NCBI RefSeq assembly: GCF_004353915.1
Contig: NZ_SMRP01000005.1
Location: 317,294-381,293, forward strand
Source: Paraburkholderia silviterrae
GTDB lineage: Bacteria; Pseudomonadota; Gammaproteobacteria; Burkholderiales; Burkholderiaceae
Direction: 5' to 3'
Length of the DNA stretch: 64,000 nucleotides
In this document: positions 45,950 to 55,656 of the stretch, piece by piece
Numbering within the stretch: the stretch's first letter is position 1
Layout of the letters: each line of letters starts with the position of its first letter
Program-made: the position numbers and the translations under genes
Notes under the pieces: model-generated
What the model was told of the DNA's origin: nothing
The model's database searches: none
Seen by the model: the letters and a program-made list of their open reading frames with translations, nothing else

Positions 45950-47632
45950 TCAAGCGAGCTGGAACTTGCCCACGAGGCGCTTGAGCACCTTCGCCTGGTC
46001 GTCGAGCGATTGCGCCGCCGCCGTGGCCTCTTCCACCAGCGCCGCGTTCTGCTGCGTGCCCGCATCCATCTGCGTGACCGCGCGGCTGATCTCCTCGATG
46101 CCGGCGCGCTGCTCGCTCGATGCCGCGGAGATCTCGCCGATGATGTCGTTCACGCGCTTCACGGCCTTCACGACTTCTTCCATGGTCTGACCCGCGTCGG
46201 TGGCGAGCGTCGATCCGTTCGCCACGCGCGCCACCGACGCGGAGATCAACGTCTTGATCTCCTTGGCCGCCGCGGCGCTGCGCTGCGCTAGATTGCGTAC
46301 CTCGCCCGCGACCACCGAGAAGCCACGCCCCTCTTCGCCCGCGCGCGCAGCCTCGACCGCCGCATTCAGCGCCAGGATATTGGTCTGGAACGCGATGCCT
46401 TCGATCACGCCGATGATGTCGGCGATACTCTTCGCGCTGTCGTTGATCTCGTTCATCGTGGCCACTACGCGGCCCACCACGGCGCCGCCCTTCTGCGCGA
46501 TCTGCGAGGCGTTGCCGGCCAGCGTGCTCGCCTGCTGCGCGTTTTCCGCGTTCAGCCGCACGGTGGACGTCAATTGCTCCATGCTGCTCGCGGTGCGTTC
46601 GAGCGCGACGGCCTGCTCTTCCGTGCGGTGCGAGAGATCGAGATTGCCCGTCGAAATCTGGCCCGATGCGGCGGCAATCGCCTCGGCGCTCGCGGCGATC
46701 TCGGCCACCGTCGTCGACAGTCCGCTCTGCATGTCGCGCAACGCGCCGAGCATGCTGGACGCGTCGCGCGCATGCACCTCGACCGGCTGCGCGAGATCGC
46801 CCGCGGCAATGCGCGCGGCAATGGCCTTCGCATGCGCGGGCTCGCCGCCGAGCTGGTGCGCGAGGCGCCGCACGACCCACTCGCTCACCACGAACGCGAG
46901 CACGAACAGCGCGAGCGTTGCCGCGGCGATCATCACGAACGACGACTTGTAGATGAACGCCGAAGCCGCGATCGTCGCCTTGGCGGCGGCGCCGCGCTGC
47001 GCGACGAGCTGATCGACGAGCTTCTCGAGCTTGCCCGTTTCCACGAGCAACGAGACGTCCTGCATGCTGACCTGCCAGCTCATCTGCGAAAGATCGAGCG
47101 GCTGCGCCTTCATGAGCGTGACGAAGTCGCGCAAATGGCCGCTCCATGTTTGTGCTTGTGCGGCGAACTGCTTTTGCTGCGCGAGCGCGTCGCCGCCCGA
47201 CTGCGACGAATATTGTCCGAGCACTTTCATCTGGAGCACGAGCGCCGCGAGGTCCTTCTCGATGCCCTCACCCAGCTCGTCACGTTCCTTCGCCGTAGTC
47301 GCGGTGAGCAGCATTTTTTGCCCGCGGCTCGCACGCAGCACATGGCCACGCACTTCCTCCGCGGCGCGGCTGGCGATGTGGCCCTGCTCGTAGATCGACT
47401 CCGTGGAATCGTTCAGGCGACTGATCTGTGCGAGCGAGAAGGCGCCGATGGCCAGCGTGCCGACCAGCACTACCGCGAAAGCGACGCGCAGCATCGTCTT
47501 CACCGAGAGCGTCCTGCCCTCGCGCGCACGCACGGCCCTGGCCGTGGCGCGCTGGGCGTCCGGCGAATCCGCGACCTGCGCATCTTGCGGCACGAAACCG
47601 GCGCGCCGGCTCCCCTGCAATGCAGCTTTCAT
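45950..47632 (-). CDS. Methyl-accepting chemotaxis protein
   Basis: A 560-residue transmembrane chemoreceptor. Helix 1 is near residues 46-66, a four-helix-type periplasmic ligand domain follows, helix 2 is near 226-248, then a HAMP segment. The signalling hairpin reads [23 protein letters not shown] with [20 protein letters not shown] next to it. There is no C-terminal NWETF-type CheR tether (it ends VGKFQLA). The 45-residue cytoplasmic N-terminal extension is longer than usual. AAGGAGA precedes the ATG. The location beside the iol operon makes inositol a conceivable ligand, but nothing in the sensor domain shows this. Confidence 0.93.
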   Translation of the reverse strand: MKAALQGSRRAGFVPQDAQVADSPDAQRATARAVRAREGRTLSVKTMLRVAFAVVLVGTLAIGAFSLAQISRLNDSTESIYEQGHIASRAAEEVRGHVLRASRGQKMLLTATTAKERDELGEGIEKDLAALVLQMKVLGQYSSQSGGDALAQQKQFAAQAQTWSGHLRDFVTLMKAQPLDLSQMSWQVSMQDVSLLVETGKLEKLVDQLVAQRGAAAKATIAASAFIYKSSFVMIAAATLALFVLAFVVSEWVVRRLAHQLGGEPAHAKAIAARIAAGDLAQPVEVHARDASSMLGALRDMQSGLSTTVAEIAASAEAIAAASGQISTGNLDLSHRTEEQAVALERTASSMEQLTSTVRLNAENAQQASTLAGNASQIAQKGGAVVGRVVATMNEINDSAKSIADIIGVIEGIAFQTNILALNAAVEAARAGEEGRGFSVVAGEVRNLAQRSAAAAKEIKTLISASVARVANGSTLATDAGQTMEEVVKAVKRVNDIIGEISAASSEQRAGIEEISRAVTQMDAGTQQNAALVEEATAAAQSLDDQAKVLKRLVGKFQLA

Positions 47633-47777
47633 GTCTTGACGGTCTCCTTCTTGTTGTCAGGCCGCCCGAAGGAGTCCCCCGGGTCCGCCACAACCCGGTT
47701 TACGGCGGATTCACCAGCGAACTTTAGCGCTCGCGGCATCGAGTGCTCGCGCTAGCTTCACGCGAGTCGAAAGGCCA

Positions 47778-47792
47778 CCAATCCGCGATTGG
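47778..47792. repeat. Inverted repeat CCAATC-CGC-GATTGG
   Basis: Perfect 6-bp arms around a 3-base centre, about 145 bases upstream of the chemoreceptor ATG. A possible operator for that gene. Confidence 0.5.
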
Positions 47793-47972
47793 AGCTTAAG
47801 CAAAAGGCTGGAAACGCAATCGCAGCCGATCACATATTCGATCGTGGATTAATGCCAATTGCATTTAATACGAATTGCATATTCATCGCGATAGCGAATT
47901 TCTAGCCTGATTCAGATATTTAGTTATCCCAATCCATCGCCATCTTTAATAATTTGATAATCGTCATGAACT

Positions 47973-48000
47973 TTGTCAATTGCCATCCTTCAATTGACAA
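47973..48000. promoter_or_regulatory. Perfect inverted repeat TTGTCAATTG-N8-CAATTGACAA
   Basis: 10-bp arms with an 8-base spacer in the AT-rich region, 255 bases before tssA. There is no T-run after it, so an operator is more likely than a terminator. Confidence 0.65.
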
Positions 48001-48254
48001 TCGAGTTTATCCTTTCACCACTATTACTTGGCCATACAAGAAGCGATGAATTTTGTCGAAACACCCAACGTCGGGGATTACCGCCACCCACCTTCCGCAC
48101 GCGTGCTCACCAGTCTGTATAAAGCGGATTCCTGCTCGCCGAAGCGAAAATCCGCAATATCCCGTCCGCGAAATATTTAGCCCGCCACTAGCTGAATATT
48201 TTCATTGCCATCCAATATCTGCCAATACACCTCCGAATTTAGAGGAAATATCGC

Positions 48255-49331
48255 GTGAATGCCGATCAGGATTATCCGCGTAGCGACCCGCTCATCGCGC
48301 CCGAATCTCCGCGCGCGGTCGAATCGACGGGTGACTGCGGCGAAAATCTCGAGTACGACGAGGCGTTCATCGAACTCGAACGCACCGTCGCCGGCGTTGG
48401 CGACCAGCAATATGGCGACACACTCATTGCCGCTGTCGCGCCGGACTGGCAACGCGTCAAACAGCAGGCCGAAGCCCTGCTGCAGCGCTCGAAGGATCTG
48501 CGCGTCGTTGCATGGCTCACCCGGGCGTGGATGGAATTCACCGGGTTGGCGGGATACGCGAAAGGTTTGGCGCTGGTTGCCGAATTGCTCGACAGCCGTT
48601 GGGACGACGTGCATCCGCGTATCGAAATCGACGATGACGGGCAACCCGACCCGTTCTCCCGCACGAACGCGCTGCAGGCTTTCTTCTCGCTGGAGGCACT
48701 CGGTGCCCGCGCTCGCGCGGCTACCCTGCTGCAAGTACGCAGTGTCGATTTTCCGCTGCGTAAAGTCGCGGCACTGCTCGACGGCTCCGCGGAGCACGAA
48801 GGTGGCATCACACGGCAAGAACTGTGCGTCGCGCTCAACGCGCAACGCGCCTCGCTCGACATCGTCGGCCGATTGCTCACCCACATCGAGCACCTTCGGC
48901 GCACGGTGTCGGAGCGCCTGGACGAGGCATGGGTACCCGACATTAGCGCGGTGGAAAAGCCCTTGCTCGCGGTGTCCTCGCTGCTAACGCAAAGCGCGGT
49001 GCCTGACGCTGCGGCATCGACGCACGCGTCTGCCATCGCATCGGCGCAATCAGCTAAATCAGCGCTATCGGCACAGTCGGCAGCCGCAAAAGGCGCGGCA
49101 TCCGCAAGCCCGAGCCATTCGGGCGAGGTGCGTTCGCGCGAAGACGCGAACCTCTTGCTCGAAAAGGTCTGCATCTATCTCGAGTCCTGCGAGCCCGCCC
49201 ACCCCTCGTCGTTGCTGATCCGCCGCGCCCAGCGCCTGCTGCACATGACGTTCTACGAAATCATTCGCGACATGTCGCCAGAGGCCATCCCGCATATCGA
49301 CCTGCTAGCCGGTCTCGGCGGCAACGCCTGA
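48255..49331 (+). CDS. tssA: T6SS protein TssA (ImpA family)
   Basis: A 358-residue TssA. The ImpA N-terminal domain spans about residues 30-150 (for example WLTRAWMEFTGLAGYAKGL and LDSRWDDVHPRIEIDDDG). A low-complexity Ser/Ala linker lies near 255-290, and the C-terminal part ends with the segment SLLIRRAQRLLHMTFYEIIRDM. TssA organises baseplate and sheath priming. GTG start at 48255 with AGAGGA upstream. It is the first gene of the cluster, 60 bases before tssB. Confidence 0.93.
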   Translation: MNADQDYPRSDPLIAPESPRAVESTGDCGENLEYDEAFIELERTVAGVGDQQYGDTLIAAVAPDWQRVKQQAEALLQRSKDLRVVAWLTRAWMEFTGLAGYAKGLALVAELLDSRWDDVHPRIEIDDDGQPDPFSRTNALQAFFSLEALGARARAATLLQVRSVDFPLRKVAALLDGSAEHEGGITRQELCVALNAQRASLDIVGRLLTHIEHLRRTVSERLDEAWVPDISAVEKPLLAVSSLLTQSAVPDAAASTHASAIASAQSAKSALSAQSAAAKGAASASPSHSGEVRSREDANLLLEKVCIYLESCEPAHPSSLLIRRAQRLLHMTFYEIIRDMSPEAIPHIDLLAGLGGNA

Positions 49332-49391
49332 CGCAGCCTTGCTACCGGTTTTCATGACTCAGCCCTCCCTTTCATATATAGGACTCCGAAA

Positions 49392-49943
49392 ATGAGCGAT
49401 TCAAAATCGACGGGACAGAAATTCATTGGGCGTAATCGCGCACCACGGGTTCAAATCGAATACGACGTAGAGACATACGGCAGCAACCAGAGCGTCGACA
49501 TTCCGTTTGTCATGGGCGTTTTGTCCGATCTGGCGGGCAAGTCCAATCAGCAGCAGCCGAGCCTCGAACAACGCAAGTTCCTGGAAATCGACGTCGACAA
49601 CTTCGACGACCGGCTCAAGTCGGTGCAGCCGCGCGCGGCCTTCCATGTGCCCAACGAAGTTTCCGGCAACGGCATGTTGGCCGTCGACCTCAGCTTCGAG
49701 TCGATCGAAGACTTCTCGCCGGCTAGCGTCGCGCGCATGGTGCCCGAGCTGAACCAGTTGCTGATGGCCCGGCGCCAGCTCTCGAACCTGCTCTCCTATA
49801 TGGACGGCAAGAGCAATGCCGAGGCGATGCTCATGCAGGCGCTAAAGAGCCGCCCGTTGCTCGAATCGATCGCCCGTCTCACTGACCAGACTCACAACCA
49901 GCCGACGGGCTCGCCGTCGGACGGCGACGAACCCGAAGCATGA
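49392..49943 (+). CDS. tssB: T6SS contractile sheath small subunit TssB
   Basis: A 183-residue TssB/VipA. The N terminus QKFIGRNRAPRVQIEYDVETYG and IPFVMGVLSDLAG are the family signature; RAAFHVPNEVSG is another. It forms the contractile sheath with TssC. The ATG of tssC overlaps its stop by four bases. Confidence 0.97.
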   Translation: MSDSKSTGQKFIGRNRAPRVQIEYDVETYGSNQSVDIPFVMGVLSDLAGKSNQQQPSLEQRKFLEIDVDNFDDRLKSVQPRAAFHVPNEVSGNGMLAVDLSFESIEDFSPASVARMVPELNQLLMARRQLSNLLSYMDGKSNAEAMLMQALKSRPLLESIARLTDQTHNQPTGSPSDGDEPEA

Positions 49944-51496
49944 CGGCACCGCCCGCCTTGCAGCCCAACCAACTGCCTCCCGGTGAAACTTTCATGAAGA
50001 CTGCCGAAGCCATATTGCAGACGACGACCATCGACTTCCCGTCGAACGATGCGTTCGCTGTCGCGCTCGTCGACGAGCTCAATCCGCGCAGCGACCGCGC
50101 GCGTGACGCCATCGACACAGCGGTCAAGACACTCGCGCTCCAGGCGCTCGAGAACGCAGTCGTCGTATCGGACGACGCCTACCAGACGATTCAGACGATC
50201 ATTGCGGAGATCGATCGCAAGCTATCGAATCAGGTCAACAAGATCATCCACCATGCCGAATTCCAGCAGCTCGAATCAGCATGGCGCGGCCTGCATTACC
50301 TCGTGACGAACAGCGAGACGAACGAGCAGTTGAAGATCCGCTATATGCCTGTCACGAAGACGGAGTTAAACCGCTCGTTGAAACGTTACAAAGGCGTCGC
50401 GTGGGACCAGAGCCCGATCTTCAAGAAGATCTACGAAGAGGAGTATGGCCAGTTCGGCGGCGAGCCGCTCGGCTGTCTCGTGGGCGACTATTACTTCGAC
50501 CACGGGCCACAAGACGTGGAAATGCTCGGTGAGATCGCGAAAATCTCAGCCGCAGCACACTGCCCGTTCATTAGCGGCGCCTCGCCGGCCGTGATGCAGA
50601 TGGAGTCCTGGCAGGAACTGTCGAATCCACGCGATCTGACCAAGATTTTCCAGAACAGCGAATACGCGGCATGGACGCATCTGCGCAAATCCGACGACGC
50701 ACGCTATCTCGGCTTGACGATGCCGCGCTTTCTTGCCCGCCTGCCCTACGGCGCGCGCACGAACCCCGTGGAAGCGTTCGATTTCGAAGAAGACGTCGAC
50801 GGCGCAACACATGATCGCTATGCGTGGATCAATGCCGCCTACGCCATGGCGACCAATATCAACCGCTCGTTCCGCCATTTTGGCTGGTGCACGTCGATTC
50901 GCGGCGTCGAATCGGGCGGTGCGGTGGAAGATTTGCCCGCACATACGTTCCCGACCGACGACGGCGGCATCGACATGAAATGCCCGACCGAAATCGCCAT
51001 CAGCGACCGCCGCGAGGCCGAGCTCGCGAAGAACGGCTTCATGCCATTCGTGCACCGGAAGAACTCCACGGTTGCGGCGTTCCTTGGCGCGCAGTCGCTG
51101 CAAAAGCCCGCCGAGTACCACGATGCGCTCGCCACCGAGAACGCCAAGCTCGCTGCGCGTCTGCCTTATATCTTCGCCTGCAGCCGGTTCGCTCACTACC
51201 TGAAATGCATCGTGCGCGACAAGGTGGGTTCCTTCAAGGAGCGCGACGAGATGCAAGCGTGGCTCAACGACTGGATCATGCATTACGTCGACGGCGATCC
51301 CCAGAATTCCTCGCAGGAAACCAAGGCGCGCAAGCCGTTGGCCGCTGCGCGGGTCGTGCTCGAAGAGCTGGAGGACAACCCGGGTTATTACAGCGCCAAA
51401 TTCTTCCTGCGCCCGCACTATCAGCTCGAAGGTCTCACCGTATCCCTACGGCTTGTCTCGAAGGTTCCCGCACTCAATGGGGCCGCCTCGGGCTAA
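49940..51496 (+). CDS. tssC: T6SS contractile sheath large subunit TssC
   Basis: A 518-residue TssC/VipB. Recognisable blocks are EFQQLESAWRGLHYLV, FGGEPLGCLVGDYYFDHG, MPRFLARLPYG and the C-terminal NPGYYSAKFFLRPHYQLEGL. The usual length is about 495; the ATG at 49940 adds ~18 residues relative to MKTAEAILQ, which is an alternative start at 49994. It is coupled to tssB. Confidence 0.97.
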   Translation: MTAPPALQPNQLPPGETFMKTAEAILQTTTIDFPSNDAFAVALVDELNPRSDRARDAIDTAVKTLALQALENAVVVSDDAYQTIQTIIAEIDRKLSNQVNKIIHHAEFQQLESAWRGLHYLVTNSETNEQLKIRYMPVTKTELNRSLKRYKGVAWDQSPIFKKIYEEEYGQFGGEPLGCLVGDYYFDHGPQDVEMLGEIAKISAAAHCPFISGASPAVMQMESWQELSNPRDLTKIFQNSEYAAWTHLRKSDDARYLGLTMPRFLARLPYGARTNPVEAFDFEEDVDGATHDRYAWINAAYAMATNINRSFRHFGWCTSIRGVESGGAVEDLPAHTFPTDDGGIDMKCPTEIAISDRREAELAKNGFMPFVHRKNSTVAAFLGAQSLQKPAEYHDALATENAKLAARLPYIFACSRFAHYLKCIVRDKVGSFKERDEMQAWLNDWIMHYVDGDPQNSSQETKARKPLAAARVVLEELEDNPGYYSAKFFLRPHYQLEGLTVSLRLVSKVPALNGAASG

Positions 51497-51537
51497 GCCA
51501 CTTCCTGACGTCCCTTATCAACCCATAGGAGAACGTA

Positions 51538-52020
51538 ATGTCTGTAGATATGTATATGCTCGTGGACGGCGCCAGCGGCGAATCGAAGGATGCCAACCAT
51601 AAAGGCTGGACCGACATCCTGTCGTATTCGTGGGGCGCGAACCAGCCCGGCTCGATGTCGACCGGCGGCGGCGGCGGCATCGGCAAGGTCAGCTTCGACG
51701 ACCTCACGGTGCAAGCCTATGCCGACAAGGCCACCCCCGCGATCCTCAAGTACTGCGCAAACGGCAAGCACCTCCCGCAGATCCAGCTGTCGATCTGCAA
51801 GGCGGGTGGCTCGCAGGTCGAATACAAGCGCGTCACGCTCACGGATGTGCTCGTCGTCGCGGTGCAGCAGAACGCCGACCAGAACTCCGAAGCCGTGAAG
51901 ATCACCTACCGCTTCCAGGCGGCCAAGGTCAAGCAGCAATACTGGGAGCAGACCGATCAGGGCGGCAAGGGCAGCGAAAGCGTGCTCTCCTGGAACATCA
52001 AGGAAAACCGCGAGATGTAA
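51538..52020 (+). CDS. hcp: T6SS tube protein Hcp (TssD)
   Basis: A 160-residue Hcp that stacks as hexamers into the inner tube. The sequence MYMLVDGASGES, the strand SWGANQP and the C-terminal SWNIKENREM are typical. AGGAGA lies seven bases ahead of the ATG, the best ribosome site in the cluster, in keeping with high expression. A 32-bp palindrome follows 38 bases after the stop. Confidence 0.97.
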   Translation: MSVDMYMLVDGASGESKDANHKGWTDILSYSWGANQPGSMSTGGGGGIGKVSFDDLTVQAYADKATPAILKYCANGKHLPQIQLSICKAGGSQVEYKRVTLTDVLVVAVQQNADQNSEAVKITYRFQAAKVKQQYWEQTDQGGKGSESVLSWNIKENREM

Positions 52021-52058
52021 CGCGCCTTTAGTTTTTCGACAGCACATTTAGTTATACA

Positions 52059-52090
52059 GAATGTACAGGCGGCCGGCCGCCTGTACATTC
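52059..52090 (+). promoter_or_regulatory. Perfect 32-bp palindrome in the hcp-tssE gap
   Basis: GAATGTACAGGCGGCC is followed directly by its exact reverse complement. As RNA it makes a stem of about 14 bp with a tight GC-rich tip. No U-run follows, so it looks like an mRNA-stabilising or attenuating hairpin that lets hcp be made in excess over tssE and later genes. Confidence 0.85.
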
Positions 52091-52112
52091 CTGCTTTCAC
52101 GTATCGCCAGCC

Positions 52113-52634
52113 ATGAGTCACGTCACGATGCCGCCCTCCGCAGTGCTCGAAGATGTCCAGCGCCGCTACCCGCCCTGCCTGTTCGATCGCCTGATCGCGG
52201 GCCGTGAGCCGGTGCGCGCGGCCAACGACGTCCGACGCAAGTCGCTCCACGAAGCCGTGCTGCGCGACCTCGCGTGGCTGCTCGGCAGCATCAACACGCG
52301 CGGCGTGAACAATTTGCGCGAGTTCCCGCATATCGCCGCCTCGGTCCTCAATTTCGGCATTCCCGCGCTGGAGCACGTGACGTTGCAAGCCGAGGCTGCG
52401 CGGCTTCTCGAAGTCGAGGTGCGCGAGGCGATTGTGCGCTTCGAGCCGCGCCTCGCGCGCGAATCGCTCGACGTCCAATGCCGGCCGGCCACCACGCCGG
52501 GCGGACAGCCTTGTCTCGAACTGCGCATCGAAGGGGACTTGATCGCGCTGCCTACCTCCACCCGGATCGTCGTGGTCGCGGATTTCGTCGAGGCGGGTGA
52601 AGGACTCGTATTCAGGGCGCGAGGCACCTCATGA
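52113..52634 (+). CDS. tssE: T6SS baseplate protein TssE (gp25-like)
   Basis: A 173-residue gp25/GPW-type baseplate wedge protein. Features are LFDRLIAG near the N terminus, the central LRRDLAWLL-like segment (SLHEAVLRDLAWLLGSINT) and VLNFGIPAL in the middle. It initiates sheath assembly at the baseplate. The stop overlaps tssF by four bases. Confidence 0.94.
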   Translation: MSHVTMPPSAVLEDVQRRYPPCLFDRLIAGREPVRAANDVRRKSLHEAVLRDLAWLLGSINTRGVNNLREFPHIAASVLNFGIPALEHVTLQAEAARLLEVEVREAIVRFEPRLARESLDVQCRPATTPGGQPCLELRIEGDLIALPTSTRIVVVADFVEAGEGLVFRARGTS

Positions 52635-54508
52635 CCCACACGCGTCTGCTCGATTACTACAACCGGGAACTCGCCTACCTGCGCGAGCTCGGCTCCGAAT
52701 TCGCCTCGGCATTTCCCGGCGCCGCCGCCCAGCTCGGCATGCGCGACACCCAGACTGCCGACCCGTTCGTCGAGCGCCTGCTCGAAGGCTTCGCGTTTCT
52801 GGCCGCACGCATCCACCTGAAGATGGATGCCGAGTTCCCGCGCTTTTCCGAGCGCCTGCTGGACGTCGTCTATCCGCATTACCTCTCGCCCACGCCCTCG
52901 ATGGCGATCGTGGCGCTGCAACCCAATCTGCTTGCGGGCTCGATGCACTCGGGCTACACGCTGCCGGCCGGCTCCGCGCTGAAGGCGCAGCTCGCCGAGG
53001 GCGAACAGACGGCCTGTGAATTTCGTACTGCGCACGAAGTGACGCTATGGCCGCTCGAAGTTGTCGACGTCAAGTTGCGCGCCGACGCCAGCGCATTGCC
53101 GCTTTCGCGCTGGCCGCTCGGCGGCAGGCAGGTGGGCGGCGCGCTACACATCACACTGCGCGCGCATGGCGTCACCGATATTCGCGAGCTGCCAATCGGC
53201 AAGCTCACGTTCTTTGCGAGCGCGCAGGACGCGATCGCCCATCCCTTGATCGAGCGCGTGCTGGCACACAGCGTCGGCGTGTGCTGCCACAGCGAAGACG
53301 ATGGAGCGCAGCGCGCCGTATGGCTCGGCACGGATGCGATCCGTCACGAAGGCTTCGACGCCGGGCAAGCCATGTTGCCCTCGCGGCAAAGTGCCTTCGA
53401 GGGATATCGGCTATTGCAGGAGTATTTCGCGTTCCCGGAGCGCCTCGCGTTTTTCAGCCTCAACAAGCTGGACCAGGCGCTGCCCGGCCTGCGCGGCCGC
53501 ATGTTCACATTGACGGTCCTGCTCGACCGGAGCGCGCCCGAGCTCGAGCGCGCGGTCGACGCACGCAGCCTCGCGCTCCATTGCACGCCGGTCGTCAATC
53601 TCTTCGAGCGGCGCACGGATCACATCGCCATTTCGCCAGCGCGCCACGAGCATCATCTGGTCGTCGACCGAATGCAGCCCACCGATTTCGAGATTTTCTC
53701 CATCCGCAAAATCACGGGTCAATCGCAAGCCGGCACGGCCAATGTCGACTTCTTCCCGTTCTATGGCGGCCCTGACAATGCGTCGATGCAGCGCGGCCGC
53801 TACTTCTCCGTGCGCCGCGAACCCCGGCCCATTGCGCCCAACGCCGCGCGCTCGGCAACCCGCGCGACCTACCCGGGCAGCGAGGTGTACGTGTCGCTCG
53901 TCGACCAGCACGATGCGCCCTGGCCCGAGGCGCTGCGTCACATCAGCGCCGATGCGCTCTGCACCAACCGGCATCTGCCGCTGTCGATTCCGTTGCATAA
54001 CGCAACGGATTTCACCTTGCGCGCGTCGTGCCCCGTGGACACCATCAAGGTCCTGCGCGGACCGACCTCGCCTCGCGGCGCGCTGGCCGAAGGTCAATTG
54101 ACATGGCGGCTCATCAGTCATCTCGGGCTCGACTATCTGGGCCTCGTGGATGCCGGCCAAAGCGATGGCTCGCAGACACTGCGCGAACTGCTGCGTCTCT
54201 ACGCCGATGGCGCCCGCAGCAATCTGCTCGCCCAGATCGACGGCGTGCGCAGCGTGCGAATCACGCCCGCGTACCGGCGCCTGCCGCATCCGGGGCCGGT
54301 CATGGTGGGACGGGGGGTGTCCATCTCGCTGCTGCTCGACGAGCTGGCGTTCGCGGGCGGCAGCACGTACCTCTTCGAAGCGGTGCTGGAGCAATTCCTC
54401 GCGCGGCATGTTTCGATCAACAGCTTCAGCGAACTCGCGGTATCGACGCTGCAGCGCGGCAAGATCCGGCGCTGGCCTTCACGTATCGGCAGGCGGCCCG
54501 CCGTATGA
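52631..54508 (+). CDS. tssF: T6SS baseplate protein TssF
   Basis: A 625-residue TssF (VasA/ImpG). The N terminus LLDYYNRELAYLRELGSEFA and the block FPRFSERLLDVVYPHYLSPTPSMAI are diagnostic; FAFPERLAFFSL follows in the middle. It forms the TssF-TssG wedge. The ATG overlaps the tssE stop and its own stop overlaps tssG, so the three are translationally coupled. Confidence 0.96.
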   Translation: MTHTRLLDYYNRELAYLRELGSEFASAFPGAAAQLGMRDTQTADPFVERLLEGFAFLAARIHLKMDAEFPRFSERLLDVVYPHYLSPTPSMAIVALQPNLLAGSMHSGYTLPAGSALKAQLAEGEQTACEFRTAHEVTLWPLEVVDVKLRADASALPLSRWPLGGRQVGGALHITLRAHGVTDIRELPIGKLTFFASAQDAIAHPLIERVLAHSVGVCCHSEDDGAQRAVWLGTDAIRHEGFDAGQAMLPSRQSAFEGYRLLQEYFAFPERLAFFSLNKLDQALPGLRGRMFTLTVLLDRSAPELERAVDARSLALHCTPVVNLFERRTDHIAISPARHEHHLVVDRMQPTDFEIFSIRKITGQSQAGTANVDFFPFYGGPDNASMQRGRYFSVRREPRPIAPNAARSATRATYPGSEVYVSLVDQHDAPWPEALRHISADALCTNRHLPLSIPLHNATDFTLRASCPVDTIKVLRGPTSPRGALAEGQLTWRLISHLGLDYLGLVDAGQSDGSQTLRELLRLYADGARSNLLAQIDGVRSVRITPAYRRLPHPGPVMVGRGVSISLLLDELAFAGGSTYLFEAVLEQFLARHVSINSFSELAVSTLQRGKIRRWPSRIGRRPAV

Positions 54509-55620
54509 ACGCACACAGCGCCCACGCATACGAAACGCCTTCGTGGTGGCATGAGGTCGAGACCGCCCCTTACGCGCACGACCTGTTTCAATTGCTGCGC
54601 CGGCTCGACGCGCAAGCCGCACCCCATCCGCGCCTCGGGCGGGCATGGTCTCCTAGCGACGAGCCGGTGCGTATCGGCCAGCAGCCGTCACTCGCGTTTG
54701 CGCCCGCCGCGGTGGCGAGCGCGAGCACGAACGAAAACGCAGGCGGCGAACCGTTGCCTCATTTGTCGATTCACGGCTTCGGGCTGTTCGGGCCGAACGG
54801 TCCCTTGCCGCTGCATTTGACGGAGTTCGCCAGAAACCGCTTGCGCAATCACGACGACCCCGTGCTGTGCGCCTTCGCCGATCTGTTCCATCACCGGCTC
54901 ACCCTGCTGTTCTATCGCGCATGGGCCGACGCGCAACCAACCGTGAGCGCCGACCGGGACGGCCATTCCTCTTTCGACCGCTACATCGCCTGCCTCGCGC
55001 ATCTCGGTCTCGCGTCGTTGCCCCACGGCCACACGCCCGGCCCGCACGCGCTCTACGGCATGACCGGCCGGTTGGTGCGCAAAGCACGCGACGCACACGG
55101 CTTGCAGCAGATCCTCGCGGCGTGGCTGGGCATGCCGGTGCGCGTCGTCGAATGGGTCCCACAATGGATCGTGCTTGAGCGCCAGGACCGCGTGGTCCTG
55201 GGGCCGGCGAAACCTGGCGCGCGGCTCGGGGGCGGCGCGATGATCGGCGCGGCCGTGCGCGACGCGAGCAGCAAGTTCGAGATCCGCGTGGGTCAATTGA
55301 CGCTCGAGCAGTTTCGCGCGCTGTTGCCCGGAACGACCACGATGAACGAGCTGACGTCATGGGTGCGCGCCTATGTCGGCCGCGAGTTCGCCTGGGATTT
55401 GCGGCTCGTGCTCGCCCACGACGCCATTGTGCCGATCAGTCTTGGTGACACCACGCCGCTTGGGTGGGGCAGCTGGCTCGGCGCGCGCGGCGGCGCAACC
55501 GACACGGCGCATAGCGGCGAGTCCGGTGCCGACGATTTCGTCTATTCGCCCGAGCACGTCCTTGCAGCAGGCACAAAGCGACGCAGCAAGCCGCGTTCGT
55601 CCGCAGGGGTAGCGCCTTGA
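54505..55620 (+). CDS. tssG: T6SS baseplate protein TssG
   Basis: A 371-residue TssG (VasB/ImpH). Features are the N-terminal HDLFQLLRRLDAQAA, the ISIHGFGLFGPNGPLPLHLTE-like block (LSIHGFGLFGPNGPLPLHLT), and DLFHHRLTLLFYRAWADAQP. It partners TssF in the baseplate. A 55-residue C-terminal stretch after the TPLGWGSWLGAR block is not conserved. vgrG starts 36 bases downstream. Confidence 0.95.
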   Translation: MNAHSAHAYETPSWWHEVETAPYAHDLFQLLRRLDAQAAPHPRLGRAWSPSDEPVRIGQQPSLAFAPAAVASASTNENAGGEPLPHLSIHGFGLFGPNGPLPLHLTEFARNRLRNHDDPVLCAFADLFHHRLTLLFYRAWADAQPTVSADRDGHSSFDRYIACLAHLGLASLPHGHTPGPHALYGMTGRLVRKARDAHGLQQILAAWLGMPVRVVEWVPQWIVLERQDRVVLGPAKPGARLGGGAMIGAAVRDASSKFEIRVGQLTLEQFRALLPGTTTMNELTSWVRAYVGREFAWDLRLVLAHDAIVPISLGDTTPLGWGSWLGARGGATDTAHSGESGADDFVYSPEHVLAAGTKRRSKPRSSAGVAP

Positions 55621-55656
55621 GTCGCTTGCCTACCATGACCCGTTACAGATGCTGAC

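Larger units (their letters stand above)
47633..48254. other. AT-rich intergenic region ahead of the T6SS cluster
   Basis: 622 bases between the divergent chemoreceptor and tssA genes. From about 47800 to 48250 the base composition is clearly richer in A+T than anywhere else in the window. It holds inverted repeats (47778-47792, 47973-48000), two AATTGCAT copies (47857 and 47873) and presumably the T6SS promoter. A possible 76-residue frame inside it has no support. No sigma-54 box (GG-N10-GC with the usual flanks) was recognised. Confidence 0.6.

Noticed and set aside
48053..48283. A 76-codon frame upstream of tssA
   Set aside because: No ribosome site, weak composition, and it runs into the tssA start in another frame.
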